The notes under the pieces were generated by a model. That model made no database searches and was not told the DNA's origin. It saw nothing but the letters and a program-made list of their open reading frames with translations. Both the position numbers and the translations under genes were made by a program. 64,000 nt of DNA from the NCBI GenBank assembly GCA_029265125.1, contig JAJUJX010000004.1:1-64000 (forward strand). The letters are read 5' to 3'. This document shows, one piece after another, positions 7,876 through 16,366 of the stretch (the stretch's first letter is position 1; every line of letters starts with the position of its first letter). Source of the stretch: Tolumonas sp008015085 (GTDB lineage: Bacteria > Pseudomonadota > Gammaproteobacteria > Enterobacterales > Aeromonadaceae).

Positions 7876-8835
7876 TCAGACTGCTGTTTCTTTCTTTACA
7901 TCAAACCGTTTTGCAATTTGGCTGATAACACTGCGCTCTGTTCTGATAAAGTTCACAAATGCCTCTGCAACAGGTGATAATCGCTTACCTCTTGCGTGAA
8001 CCAGACACCAGCTACGGTAAAGCGGTAATTCTTTGATCGGCAGTTCCCGCATCTCCCCTATTTGTAATTCGCGGTACACCGCATGCCGGGGTAAAAAAGC
8101 GATGCCCAGCCCAGCCATGACACCTTCACGCTGAGCTTCATGTGAATTCAGCTCCAGTGTTTTTACAAAATGGATCCGCTTCTGCTGGAAAAATTCTTCA
8201 CACGCTTTACGTGTTCCTGAACCCGCTTCACGGATCAGCAACGAATATGGTTGCAGATCTTTCAGCGTCAATTCGTCTGCTTTCCAATGACATAATGGAT
8301 GATCAGCTCTCGCTACTGCAACAATCGGATTATTCAAAAAAGGCATAAATTCCAGCGCCATATCCTCAGGAACCAGTGACATGATCACTAAATCATCGCG
8401 ATTATCAGCAATTCTTCGGATGATCTGCGCCCGGTTTACGACCTTCAGCATCGGGCTGACATCAGGAAAACGTTGCTGAAAAGCGGAAAGTAAATGCGGA
8501 GTCAGATATTTTGCACTGGATTCCACCGCGATACGTAACTGACCTTTCAGGGAACCCCGAAGATCAGATAACTCCATATCCAATTCATCCAGTCGCTGGA
8601 ATATATCTTTCGTTGCCTGCTGTAACCCTTCTGCTGCCGCGGTCATATAAAGCTTCTTTCCTACATATTCAAACAGTGGCTGATCAATTAATTCTTCTAA
8701 TTGCCGGATCTGCAGGCTAACTGCTGGCTGTGTCAGCGCCATAGATTCTGCTGCCCGACTGTACGAAAGTTGTTCACAGACAGCTTGAAACACTTGTAAT
8801 TGCCTTAATGTGATTCGCATCAATGAATTTCGCAT
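7876..8835 (-). CDS. pycR: LysR-family regulator of pyruvate carboxylase (PycR-like)
   Basis: 319 residues: N-terminal winged helix-turn-helix (LRQLQVFQAVCEQLSYSRAA, then LTQPAVSLQIRQLEEL) and a C-terminal periplasmic-binding-protein-like effector domain. The sequence recalls the LysR protein next to pycAB in Pseudomonas (for example LMRITLRQLQVF, FEYVGKKLYMT, REAGSGTRKACEE). It is transcribed away from pycAB across 132 bases with large palindromes, the usual LysR layout. The effector ligand is unknown. The start may be the ATG at 8835 or the one at 8820. Confidence 0.85.
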   Translation of the reverse strand: MRNSLMRITLRQLQVFQAVCEQLSYSRAAESMALTQPAVSLQIRQLEELIDQPLFEYVGKKLYMTAAAEGLQQATKDIFQRLDELDMELSDLRGSLKGQLRIAVESSAKYLTPHLLSAFQQRFPDVSPMLKVVNRAQIIRRIADNRDDLVIMSLVPEDMALEFMPFLNNPIVAVARADHPLCHWKADELTLKDLQPYSLLIREAGSGTRKACEEFFQQKRIHFVKTLELNSHEAQREGVMAGLGIAFLPRHAVYRELQIGEMRELPIKELPLYRSWCLVHARGKRLSPVAEAFVNFIRTERSVISQIAKRFDVKKETAV

Positions 8836-8849
8836 CAGAATCTCCGATG

Positions 8850-8909
8850 TATAAGTATTTACTTATAGTAAACACAATAAGAATTAATTTAAATTAATTC
8901 CTATTGTGT
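8850..8909. promoter_or_regulatory. Two palindromes in the pycR-pycA divergent promoter region
   Basis: TATAAGTA-TT-TACTTATA (8850-8867) is an 18-base inverted repeat of the kind bound by LysR dimers. Next to it lies a perfect 20-base palindrome centred between 8890 and 8891 (GAATTAATTT/AAATTAATTC). After one mismatched pair (8880/8901), arms ACACAATA/TATTGTGT extend it to 38 bases (8872-8909). Both lie between the divergent starts. They are probable PycR operators; overlapping promoters are likely but not individually resolved. Confidence 0.65.
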
Positions 8910-8967
8910 CGTAGGTTACAGGTATCAGGAAACGTTCATTTATGAACAGACAAGGAGGCAGTTCTTC

Positions 8968-10383
8968 GTGATTAAGAAAATACTGATTGCCAACCGTGGT
9001 GAAATCGCAGTACGCATCGTGCGTGCGTGCGCTGAACTGGGTATTCGTTCGGTGGCAGTCTATTCTGATGCCGATCGTCATGCATTGCATGTCAAACGGG
9101 CTGATGAAGCCTACTCTCTGGGTGCAGACCCGCTTGCTGGCTACCTGAACCCTCAGCGTTTGGTTAGTCTTGCGGTCGAAACCGGCTGTGATGCGCTGCA
9201 TCCTGGCTATGGTTTCCTTTCAGAAAATGCGCATCTGGCTGAGCTGTGTGATGAACACGGCGTGAAGTTCATTGGCCCAAGTGCTGAAGTTATTCGCCGG
9301 ATGGGTGACAAGACCGAAGCTCGCCGCAGCATGATTGCCGCCGGTGTGCCATGTACGCCAGGCACTGAAGGTAATCTGGCTGATCTGGCTCAGGCTATTT
9401 CTGAAGCTGAGCGCATTGGTTATCCGATCATGCTGAAAGCAACGTCTGGTGGCGGTGGTCGAGGTATTCGCCGTTGTAACAGCCGTGAAGAATTGGAACA
9501 AGCCTACCCTCGTGTAATTTCTGAAGCGACCAAAGCGTTTGGTTCTGCTGAAGTTTTCTTAGAGAAATGCATCGTTAATCCAAAACATATTGAAGCTCAG
9601 ATCCTCGCTGACAGCTTTGGTAATACCGTGCATTTGTATGAGCGTGACTGCTCTATCCAGCGTCGTAACCAAAAGCTGATTGAGATTGCCCCAAGCCCGC
9701 AATTAACTCCTGAACAGCGCGCTTATATCGGTGAAATGGCGGTTCGCGCCGCTAAAGCGGTTGGCTATGAAAATGCGGGTACGGTTGAGTTTCTGCTGAC
9801 CGGTGATGAAGTTTACTTCATGGAAATGAATACCCGTGTACAGGTAGAACACACCATCACCGAAGAAATTACCGGTATTGATATCGTACGTGAACAGATC
9901 CGTATTGCATCCGGCCTGCCGTTGTCTGTTAAGCAGGAAGACATCCGTCATCACGGGTTTGCGCTGCAGTTCCGTATCAATGCGGAAGATCCGAAAAACA
10001 ACTTCTTCCCGTCTTTCGGCAAAATCACCCGCTACTACGCACCGGGGGGGCCTGGGGTTCGTACTGATACCGCCATCTACACCGGTTATGTGATCCCGCC
10101 GCACTACGATTCCATGTGTCTGAAGCTGATTGTATGGGCTCTGACCTGGGAAGAGGCGCTGGCTCGCGGATTGCGCGCACTGGATGACATGCGTGTGCAT
10201 GGCGTGAAAACCACAACGCCTTATTATCAGGAGATTCTGCGCAACCCTGAATTCCGCACCGGCGAATTCAATACCAGTTTCGTAGAAAACCACCCAGAGT
10301 TGCTGGAATATTCAGAAAAACGACGCCCAGAACAATTGGCTCTTGCTATCGCCACAGCTATCGCGGCATACGCCGGATTATAA
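8968..10383 (+). CDS. pycA: Pyruvate carboxylase subunit A (biotin carboxylase)
   Basis: 471-residue ATP-grasp biotin carboxylase that carboxylates the biotin carried by the next gene product. Domains: N-terminal carboxylase domain (KKILIANRGEIAVRI), ATP-grasp with the glycine-rich loop ATSGGGGRGIR (about 158-168), metal-binding EMNTRVQVEHT (about 288-298) and C-terminal domain. The GTG start is fixed by AAGGAGG 9 bases upstream. Very similar subunits serve acetyl-CoA carboxylase, but the following gene identifies this one as the two-subunit pyruvate carboxylase, which makes oxaloacetate for anaplerosis. Confidence 0.93.
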   Translation: MIKKILIANRGEIAVRIVRACAELGIRSVAVYSDADRHALHVKRADEAYSLGADPLAGYLNPQRLVSLAVETGCDALHPGYGFLSENAHLAELCDEHGVKFIGPSAEVIRRMGDKTEARRSMIAAGVPCTPGTEGNLADLAQAISEAERIGYPIMLKATSGGGGRGIRRCNSREELEQAYPRVISEATKAFGSAEVFLEKCIVNPKHIEAQILADSFGNTVHLYERDCSIQRRNQKLIEIAPSPQLTPEQRAYIGEMAVRAAKAVGYENAGTVEFLLTGDEVYFMEMNTRVQVEHTITEEITGIDIVREQIRIASGLPLSVKQEDIRHHGFALQFRINAEDPKNNFFPSFGKITRYYAPGGPGVRTDTAIYTGYVIPPHYDSMCLKLIVWALTWEEALARGLRALDDMRVHGVKTTTPYYQEILRNPEFRTGEFNTSFVENHPELLEYSEKRRPEQLALAIATAIAAYAGL

Positions 10384-10432
10384 GATTTCACCCGGTCGAC
10401 AGGCCGTTAACCGGAATGAGGAAAGATTCAGA

Positions 10433-12247
10433 ATGAGCAAAAAAATTACCGTCACCGATACCATACTGCGTGATTCTCATCAGTCACTGTTAGCAACCCG
10501 GATGCGCACAGAAGACATGCTGCCGATCTGTGGCAAGCTGGATAAAGTCGGCTACTGGTCACTCGAAGTCTGGGGTGGTGCGACATTTGATTCCTGCGTA
10601 CGTTTCCTGAAAGAAGATCCGTGGGAACGTCTGCGTCAGCTGCGTCGTGCACTGCCAAATACCCGTCTGCAAATGCTGCTGCGTGGTCAGAACCTGCTGG
10701 GTTACCGTCATTACAGTGACGACGTGGTTGAAGCCTTCGTAGCGAAAGCTGCCGAAAATGGCATCGATGTTTTCCGTGTCTTTGATGCGATGAACGATGT
10801 GCGCAATCTGGCGACTGCCATCCGTGCCGTAAAAAAAGCCGGTAAGCACGCACAGGGCACGATCTGCTACACCACCAGCCCGGTTCATACCACCGAAGCA
10901 TTTGTCGCTCAGGCGCGTGAACTGGTTGATTTAGGTGTGGACTCTATCGCTATCAAAGATATGGCCGGCCTGCTGACGCCATTCGCTACTGGCGATCTGG
11001 TCAAAGCGCTGAAAGCTGCTGTTGATCTGCCGATTTTCGTTCACTCCCATGACACCGCTGGTGTGGCTTCTATGTGCCAGCTGAAAGCCATCGAAAATGG
11101 TGCTGATAACATTGATACAGCAATCTCCAGCATGGCATGGGGCACCAGCCATCCAGCGACCGAGTCAATGGTTGCTGCACTGCGTGGCACCGAATATGAC
11201 ACCGGCCTGGATTTAGAGCTGATTCAGGAAATCGGCATGTATTTCAATGCCGTACGTAAAAAATACCACCAATACGAAAGCGAATTCACTGGTGTCGATA
11301 CCCGTGTACAGGTCAATCAGGTTCCGGGTGGTATGGTCTCAAATCTGGCCAACCAGCTGAAAGAACAAGGTGCACTGAGCCGTATTAACGAAGTGTTTGA
11401 TGAGATCCCTCGTGTGCGTAAAGATTTGGGCTATCCTCCGCTGGTAACCCCAACTTCTCAGATCGTCGGCACTCAAGCCGTCTTTAACGTGCTGGCTGGT
11501 GAACGTTACAAAACCATTACCAATGAAGTGAAACTGTATCTGCAAGGTCGTTACGGTAAATCTCCAGCTCCGGTGAATGCGGCCCTGCAACGTCAGGCGA
11601 TTGGCAACGAAGAGATCATTGATGTCCGTCCGGCCGATCTGCTGAAGCCTGAACTGGCAAAACTAACCGCAGAAATCGGCGCACTGGCGAAATCAGAAGA
11701 AGACGTTCTGACTTTTGCCATGTTCCCGGATATCGGTCGTAAGTTCCTGCAGGAGCGTGAAAACGGCACACTGACTCCAGAAGTACTACTGCCTCAGCCA
11801 GACGCAAACGCAGCACAGTCGGTCGCGAAAGAAGGAATGCCAACCGAGTTCGTTATTGATGTGCATGGCGAGTCTTACCATATTGATATCACAGGCATCG
11901 GTATTCAGGGCGACAACAAACGCCACTTCTATATGTCAATTGATGGACTGCCGGAAGAGGTTGTTTTCGAGCCACTGAACAACTATGTCAGTTCAGGCTC
12001 AGCCAGTAATAAACGCAAGAAAGCTTCTGCACCTGGCGATGTGACTACCGCGATGCCGGGCAATATCGTTGACGTACTGGTTAAAGAAGGCGACACAGTT
12101 AAAGCAGGTCAGCCATTGCTGGTCACAGAAGCGATGAAGATGGAAACTGAAATCATGGCACCGATTGCCGGTAAAGTGGCCGCGGTTCACATCGCCAAAG
12201 GCGATCGTGTTAATCCGGGTGATGTGCTGATTGAAATCGCAGAGTAA
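10433..12247 (+). CDS. pycB: Pyruvate carboxylase subunit B (carboxyltransferase plus biotin carrier)
   Basis: 604 residues. The HMGL-like carboxyltransferase TIM barrel (about 5-270, TDTILRDSHQSLLATRMRT and the metal-site HSHDTAG) is followed by the conserved PYC/OadA region and a flexible linker. The C-terminal biotinyl domain has EAMKMET, with the biotinylated lysine at about residue 569. A longer frame opens at 10343, but GAGGAAAG before ATG 10433 and the family N-terminus fix the start. The protein is also homologous to the alpha subunit of the oxaloacetate decarboxylase Na+ pump; the adjacent biotin carboxylase and PycR-like regulator and the absence of oadB/oadG favour an anaplerotic carboxylase. 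Confidence 0.92.
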   Translation: MSKKITVTDTILRDSHQSLLATRMRTEDMLPICGKLDKVGYWSLEVWGGATFDSCVRFLKEDPWERLRQLRRALPNTRLQMLLRGQNLLGYRHYSDDVVEAFVAKAAENGIDVFRVFDAMNDVRNLATAIRAVKKAGKHAQGTICYTTSPVHTTEAFVAQARELVDLGVDSIAIKDMAGLLTPFATGDLVKALKAAVDLPIFVHSHDTAGVASMCQLKAIENGADNIDTAISSMAWGTSHPATESMVAALRGTEYDTGLDLELIQEIGMYFNAVRKKYHQYESEFTGVDTRVQVNQVPGGMVSNLANQLKEQGALSRINEVFDEIPRVRKDLGYPPLVTPTSQIVGTQAVFNVLAGERYKTITNEVKLYLQGRYGKSPAPVNAALQRQAIGNEEIIDVRPADLLKPELAKLTAEIGALAKSEEDVLTFAMFPDIGRKFLQERENGTLTPEVLLPQPDANAAQSVAKEGMPTEFVIDVHGESYHIDITGIGIQGDNKRHFYMSIDGLPEEVVFEPLNNYVSSGSASNKRKKASAPGDVTTAMPGNIVDVLVKEGDTVKAGQPLLVTEAMKMETEIMAPIAGKVAAVHIAKGDRVNPGDVLIEIAE

Positions 12248-12263
12248 ATGACATTAACACACC

Positions 12264-12291
12264 AAAGACCTCGCTATATGTGAGGTCTTTT
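12264..12291 (+). terminator. Rho-independent terminator after pycB
   Basis: AAAGACCTC (12264-12272) pairs with GAGGTCTTT (12282-12290) around a 9-base loop, ending in a short T-run, 16 bases after the pycB stop. Confidence 0.85.
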
Positions 12292-12344
12292 GCGTTATCT
12301 CCTGCTATTCTGTTTTGCATAACGATATAAAGGAGTCTTTCCTC

Positions 12345-12923
12345 GTGACTGAATATGAAAAAATGCTGGCAGGAGAATATTACGATCCCAGCGATCTGAA
12401 GCTTAAAAAAATGCGCATTCGCACCCGAACGATTACAGAAAAACTGAATAACACCAGTCAGAAAGAAACCCGCAAACGGCGGAAACTCATCAAAAAACTG
12501 TTCGGCTCAACCGGTGAAAATATTTATATCGAGTCCACTTTCAACTGCGACTACGGTTCAAATATACATGTCGGTGAAAATTTTTATGCGAACTATGGCT
12601 GTGTCATTCTTGATGTGGCGGAAGTAAAAATTGGCAAAAATTGCATGCTGGCACCGCAGGTCGGTATCTATACCGCCACCCACCCGATTGACCCGAATGA
12701 ACGCATCAGCGGTAAAGAGTTTGCCAAGCCTATCACCATTGGCGATAACTGCTGGATTGGCGGTCACGCCACCATTAACCCTGGCGTCACACTCGGTAAT
12801 AATGTCGTTGTCGCCTCAGGCGCAGTGGTGACCAAAAGCTTTGGAGATAATGTCGTGATCGGTGGCAACCCAGCCAGAATCATCAAGCATATTAGTCCCA
12901 AAATTGATTCTACCGAAGAATAA
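12345..12923 (+). CDS. maa: Maltose O-acetyltransferase-like protein
   Basis: 192-residue acetyl-CoA-dependent sugar O-acetyltransferase of the left-handed beta-helix family. The N-terminal maltose-transacetylase domain (EYEKMLAGEYYDPSD) is followed by hexapeptide repeats, the catalytic-histidine motif YTATHPIDP and the typical end GGNPARIIKHI. E. coli Maa has 183 residues and is similar throughout. A GTG start at 12345 is chosen because AAAGGAG lies just upstream; the earlier in-frame ATG at 12315 has no ribosome site. The enzyme acetylates glucose or maltose in vitro in E. coli; its physiological substrate is uncertain. Confidence 0.9.
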   Translation: MTEYEKMLAGEYYDPSDLKLKKMRIRTRTITEKLNNTSQKETRKRRKLIKKLFGSTGENIYIESTFNCDYGSNIHVGENFYANYGCVILDVAEVKIGKNCMLAPQVGIYTATHPIDPNERISGKEFAKPITIGDNCWIGGHATINPGVTLGNNVVVASGAVVTKSFGDNVVIGGNPARIIKHISPKIDSTEE

Positions 12924-13025
12924 GGCTTAATACACTTTGGGGCTAAAACAGCATTTATTATCGAAAAATATTCTATGATATATTTGCCTGAATGCTGATA
13001 TTTAATAGCGCCAATACATTCCCTT

Positions 13026-13460
13026 ATGAAAAAATCAGAACTAGATATCATCACTGACTATATCAAGAACAATCACGTTATTTCATTCTGTTGCTATACA
13101 GAGCATGATATATGGGCTGCAAATAGTTTTTACATCTTCGATCAGGAAAATGTCTGCTTTTATTTTATGACTGATCCGGGTACCCGTCATGGGAAATTAG
13201 CTCTTGCTAACCCTGTTGCAGCAGGAACCATTAATGGGCAGCCATCTAATATCCAGTCAATAAAAGGGCTGCAGTATAAAGGGATTATTGCTCTTATTAG
13301 TGACAGCACCGAGAGGCAACAAGCTTATCAGTCCTATACACAACGATTTCCGGTAGCAAAAATTAAATCATTGCCATTATGGAAAATAGTAATTCAGGAA
13401 ATGAAATTTACCAATAACAGCCTGGGGTTTGGTAAAAAAATCAGTTGGAAAAGGCCTTAA
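13026..13460 (+). CDS. yhbP: YhbP/UPF0306 family, pyridoxamine-phosphate-oxidase-like fold
   Basis: 144 residues related to E. coli YhbP across the whole length, for example NHVISFCCYTEHDIWAANSFY, AGTINGQP, GLQYKGII and the end LGFGKKISWKR. The family has the split beta-barrel fold of flavin reductase/PNP-oxidase proteins and may bind a flavin; no activity is established. The 102-base gap from maa has no obvious terminator, so co-transcription is possible. A strong terminator follows. Confidence 0.85.
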   Translation: MKKSELDIITDYIKNNHVISFCCYTEHDIWAANSFYIFDQENVCFYFMTDPGTRHGKLALANPVAAGTINGQPSNIQSIKGLQYKGIIALISDSTERQQAYQSYTQRFPVAKIKSLPLWKIVIQEMKFTNNSLGFGKKISWKRP

Positions 13461-13462
13461 AG

Positions 13463-13496
13463 AGTGAGATTTTCGAAAACTGACTCACTTTTTTTG
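13463..13496 (+). terminator. Rho-independent terminator after yhbP
   Basis: AGTGAG (13463-13468) pairs with CTCACT (13484-13489), with an inner TTTTCGAAAA palindrome in the loop, followed by a run of seven to eight T on the plus strand. Confidence 0.8.
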
Positions 13497-13557
13497 TTAA
13501 ATAGTACTGACATTCCATTATTTTCTGCCCGGTCAGTACATTTCCATTCGGGCTCTG

Positions 13558-15339
13558 TTATTCTCTCTCTGTGGCAAATATAACCTTTGCACCGCCCGTT
13601 GATTTGGCCTTATACATTCGGGCATCGGCACATGATGCCAGTTTATCTATCGTGTCACCATCAGATGGCGCGCATGCAATGCCAATACTTGCACCTATCA
13701 ATAACTCTGTTGAATTCCAATGAATAGGCTGGGAAATTATTTCAAGCAACTTATTACTGATCATCTGTAAATAGGCACTGTTCTGAAGATCTTCCAACAA
13801 AATGATAAATTCATCCCCCCCCATCCGCACAACAGTATCTTCTTCCCGCACAACATCCCGTAATCTCTGAGCTGTCGTTTGAAGCACAATATCTCCGGCA
13901 TCATGACCATATCGATCGTTGATAACTTTAAACTTATCCAAATCAACAAAAAAGACAGCGACGATAGTGCCATTACGACGAGAACGAGCCAGCATTTGTT
14001 TAAAGCGGTTAACTAGCAACAACCGATTGGGTAGTCCCGTTAGATAATCATGATGAGCCTGATGATGTAATTCAGCTCTCTGCTGATCCAGCTCAACAAG
14101 TCTTTTCCTGATTTCCTGCTGCATGGCAACAAGCCCTCTGGCCAGAACCCCCACTTCATCCTGTTGAGCAATTGGCAAGTGAACAGCATCAGATTGCTCA
14201 GGGAAATGGCTAATCTCGTCCGCTATTTGGCGCAAAGGTCGAGTAAACGTACGGCCTAAAAAAACAGCCAGAACGACAGCTAAAAGGCCAAACCCGAGAA
14301 CAACCGGAATCGTTGAAACTGTCAGAGTACGTGTACTAGCCAGCACCACGTCAAGAGATTGAGCCAAACCAATCACAAAAAACCGGGCACCAGATGCTTC
14401 TTTTCCCTCTACACGAACAAATGCCGCAGCCACTGGGCGAATACTTCCGTCCAGGGCACTTTGTGTCGCAAACACAGAGCTTTTATGTTTGCCATCGAAC
14501 AAAATCGAGGTTTCAGGGAACTGCACCTGAACGCGCGCACTACGTCCTCTTTCGAAAGCAAAAGCCATAGATGGATCAGGATGAACTATAAACTCCCCAT
14601 CTTGATTAGCAATATAGAGTTCGTGATCCTGCGGCAGAGTCTCCCCAAGAAGAGCAAATATGCCGTTCATACTTAAATTCATCACCAACAGGCCAAGAGG
14701 CTTGTCACCGACCTTATCATACACTGGCACTGATATACGCAGAGTTGGCATTTCGGTACCTGCATGAGCACCAATTTCATGATTTATTGCCATCCGAGAG
14801 AAATAAACCTCCCCCCGTTGAAGTTTCAACGCCTCAAATACATAGGGATAATGTCCCTTTTCCTGCAGGTCATGGCCTTCTACCCGGAGAAATTGATCCG
14901 TTTCCTCACGATCAACCCGAACTAACTCCAAGCCATGATCAGCCGCACTAATCAGTCGTATTTGATAATACTCAGGATTAAATCGTAATTGGGAAGTAAA
15001 TTGTGCAGCAATCCCATCGGCCATAGGTTTTGTTACTGAAGAGTCAGGATTATGCAACACAGCCAGTGCATCCGGAGAATCAGCCAACCGACGGGCATCT
15101 TGTATTGCGGCCTCAAGCACATTCAGGATCCTGCTTCCCAAAACTTGTGTTGTAGTTAACAAGCGTTCCTGTGCTGCATCATGAAGCAAATTCCTGCTGG
15201 CATGATAAAGATGTAAAGCAGTAAGGCCACTGATCAGCAATGCAAATACTGCCAGCAAAATGGCTAGTCTGGCTGCAATACCAAACCTCAACGGGACAAT
15301 ACCTTCTCTAAACGATCGCCAGATATTATGCTTTTCCAT
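13558..15339 (-). CDS. Membrane diguanylate cyclase: Cache-like sensor, HAMP, GGDEF
   Basis: 593 residues. Two membrane helices (about 22-44 and 340-365) flank a large periplasmic region of double-Cache type; a HAMP segment (RTFTRPLRQIADEI) and a GGDEF domain follow. The active-site GGDEF is intact (507-511), and an RxxD inhibitory site (REED, 498-501) lies five residues before it, so it should synthesise cyclic di-GMP with product feedback. The start overlaps the upstream binding-protein gene by 52 bases, implying translational coupling; GGATGG lies 4 bases before the ATG. A later TTG start at codon 17 cannot be excluded. The ligand may be presented by that binding protein, as in the Vibrio NspS-MbaA pair. 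Confidence 0.88.
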   Translation of the reverse strand: MEKHNIWRSFREGIVPLRFGIAARLAILLAVFALLISGLTALHLYHASRNLLHDAAQERLLTTTQVLGSRILNVLEAAIQDARRLADSPDALAVLHNPDSSVTKPMADGIAAQFTSQLRFNPEYYQIRLISAADHGLELVRVDREETDQFLRVEGHDLQEKGHYPYVFEALKLQRGEVYFSRMAINHEIGAHAGTEMPTLRISVPVYDKVGDKPLGLLVMNLSMNGIFALLGETLPQDHELYIANQDGEFIVHPDPSMAFAFERGRSARVQVQFPETSILFDGKHKSSVFATQSALDGSIRPVAAAFVRVEGKEASGARFFVIGLAQSLDVVLASTRTLTVSTIPVVLGFGLLAVVLAVFLGRTFTRPLRQIADEISHFPEQSDAVHLPIAQQDEVGVLARGLVAMQQEIRKRLVELDQQRAELHHQAHHDYLTGLPNRLLLVNRFKQMLARSRRNGTIVAVFFVDLDKFKVINDRYGHDAGDIVLQTTAQRLRDVVREEDTVVRMGGDEFIILLEDLQNSAYLQMISNKLLEIISQPIHWNSTELLIGASIGIACAPSDGDTIDKLASCADARMYKAKSTGGAKVIFATERE

Positions 15340-16325
15340 AAGACCATCCGCTTATTCACATCTTCCGGTGGCTGCAACCAGTACAAAATATCATTACTGT
15401 ATTCAGTCTTGTCTGTCAGCGTACTGGATAATCCCTGTCGTACCACCAGATAGTTACTGACAACCGGATCCAGCATGTAGTTAATCCATGCTTCAGCCAG
15501 TTTTTTATGTGAAGATTTTGCAGCAATCGCCCAACAATCCAGCCAGGCCAGTGCACCTTCTTTCGGTACGATATAACCGACATCCAATCCTGCAGCTTTG
15601 AATGTCTGAAGCTGCTGCGACCCGTAATTAGCAAACAGCAAGACGGCCTTGTGTTCACGATATAGCTTTAATGCTTCTTCTGGCTGCGAATAAAAACCCA
15701 GAACATTACGCCGTAATGCGATCAAATCAGCAGCTAAAGAATCCCAATCTTTCTCATTAATTTTGAATGGATTTCGGCTTCCGTTTTTAAGAGCGGCCAA
15801 CGAAAAATTGTGTACACCACCGTCATACGCTAATACCCGCCCGCTGAACTGCGGATCCCACAATACAGAAATCGATGTGGGTGGTTTGGGAAATGTTCTT
15901 TTATCGTATATGAGCCCCATATCGGCGTATGTATATGGAATGCCATAAATGAGCCTATTTTTTACGATACCGGGTACCGCTGTGTTCATATCGCGGAATC
16001 GAGGGATTTGCAGACGAGAGTTAGGAATTTGGCTACGATCGATCGGTGAGGCTAGTCCCGCCGAAATATACCGAGCCAGTTCGGCAGTGTTAACAGCAAA
16101 TACATCAAAACCAGGGCTCTTATCGTCACTAATCAGTTGCCATAAGACATCATCAGAATCGACTTGGGTTACCTCAACCCTGACACCCATTTGTTTTTCA
16201 AATTGTTTAACTGCATCAGGATCGGCATAGCCAGGCCAAGCTAAGACTCGCAACATATCAGCAGCCATCAAAGGTTGAAACACTGTAATCAGCAACAGCA
16301 AAAAGCCAAAAACTAATTTTCTCAC
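15288..16325 (-). CDS. PotD-like periplasmic solute-binding protein
   Basis: 345 residues with a signal peptide (RKLVFGFLLLLITVFQPLMAA) and the type II binding-protein fold of the spermidine/putrescine (PotD/PotF) group: LRVLAWPGYADPDAVKQFEKQMGVRVEV, YGIPYTYADMGLIYDK, and the conserved C-terminal AWINYMLDP. No transport permease or ATPase gene is adjacent. It lies in line with a GGDEF gene that starts inside its 3' end, which suggests a signalling rather than transport role. The ligand cannot be read from sequence; polyamines are one candidate. Confidence 0.85.
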   Translation of the reverse strand: MRKLVFGFLLLLITVFQPLMAADMLRVLAWPGYADPDAVKQFEKQMGVRVEVTQVDSDDVLWQLISDDKSPGFDVFAVNTAELARYISAGLASPIDRSQIPNSRLQIPRFRDMNTAVPGIVKNRLIYGIPYTYADMGLIYDKRTFPKPPTSISVLWDPQFSGRVLAYDGGVHNFSLAALKNGSRNPFKINEKDWDSLAADLIALRRNVLGFYSQPEEALKLYREHKAVLLFANYGSQQLQTFKAAGLDVGYIVPKEGALAWLDCWAIAAKSSHKKLAEAWINYMLDPVVSNYLVVRQGLSSTLTDKTEYSNDILYWLQPPEDVNKRMVLWKSIISGDRLEKVLSR

Positions 16326-16366
16326 AGCGCCTCCAACAAGATTGACGTACTTAGGTATGATTCATA

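Noticed and set aside
8968..12247. Oxaloacetate decarboxylase Na+ pump
   Set aside because: The alpha-subunit homology is real, but oadB and oadG are missing, while a biotin carboxylase and a PycR-like regulator are adjacent, which fits pyruvate carboxylase.
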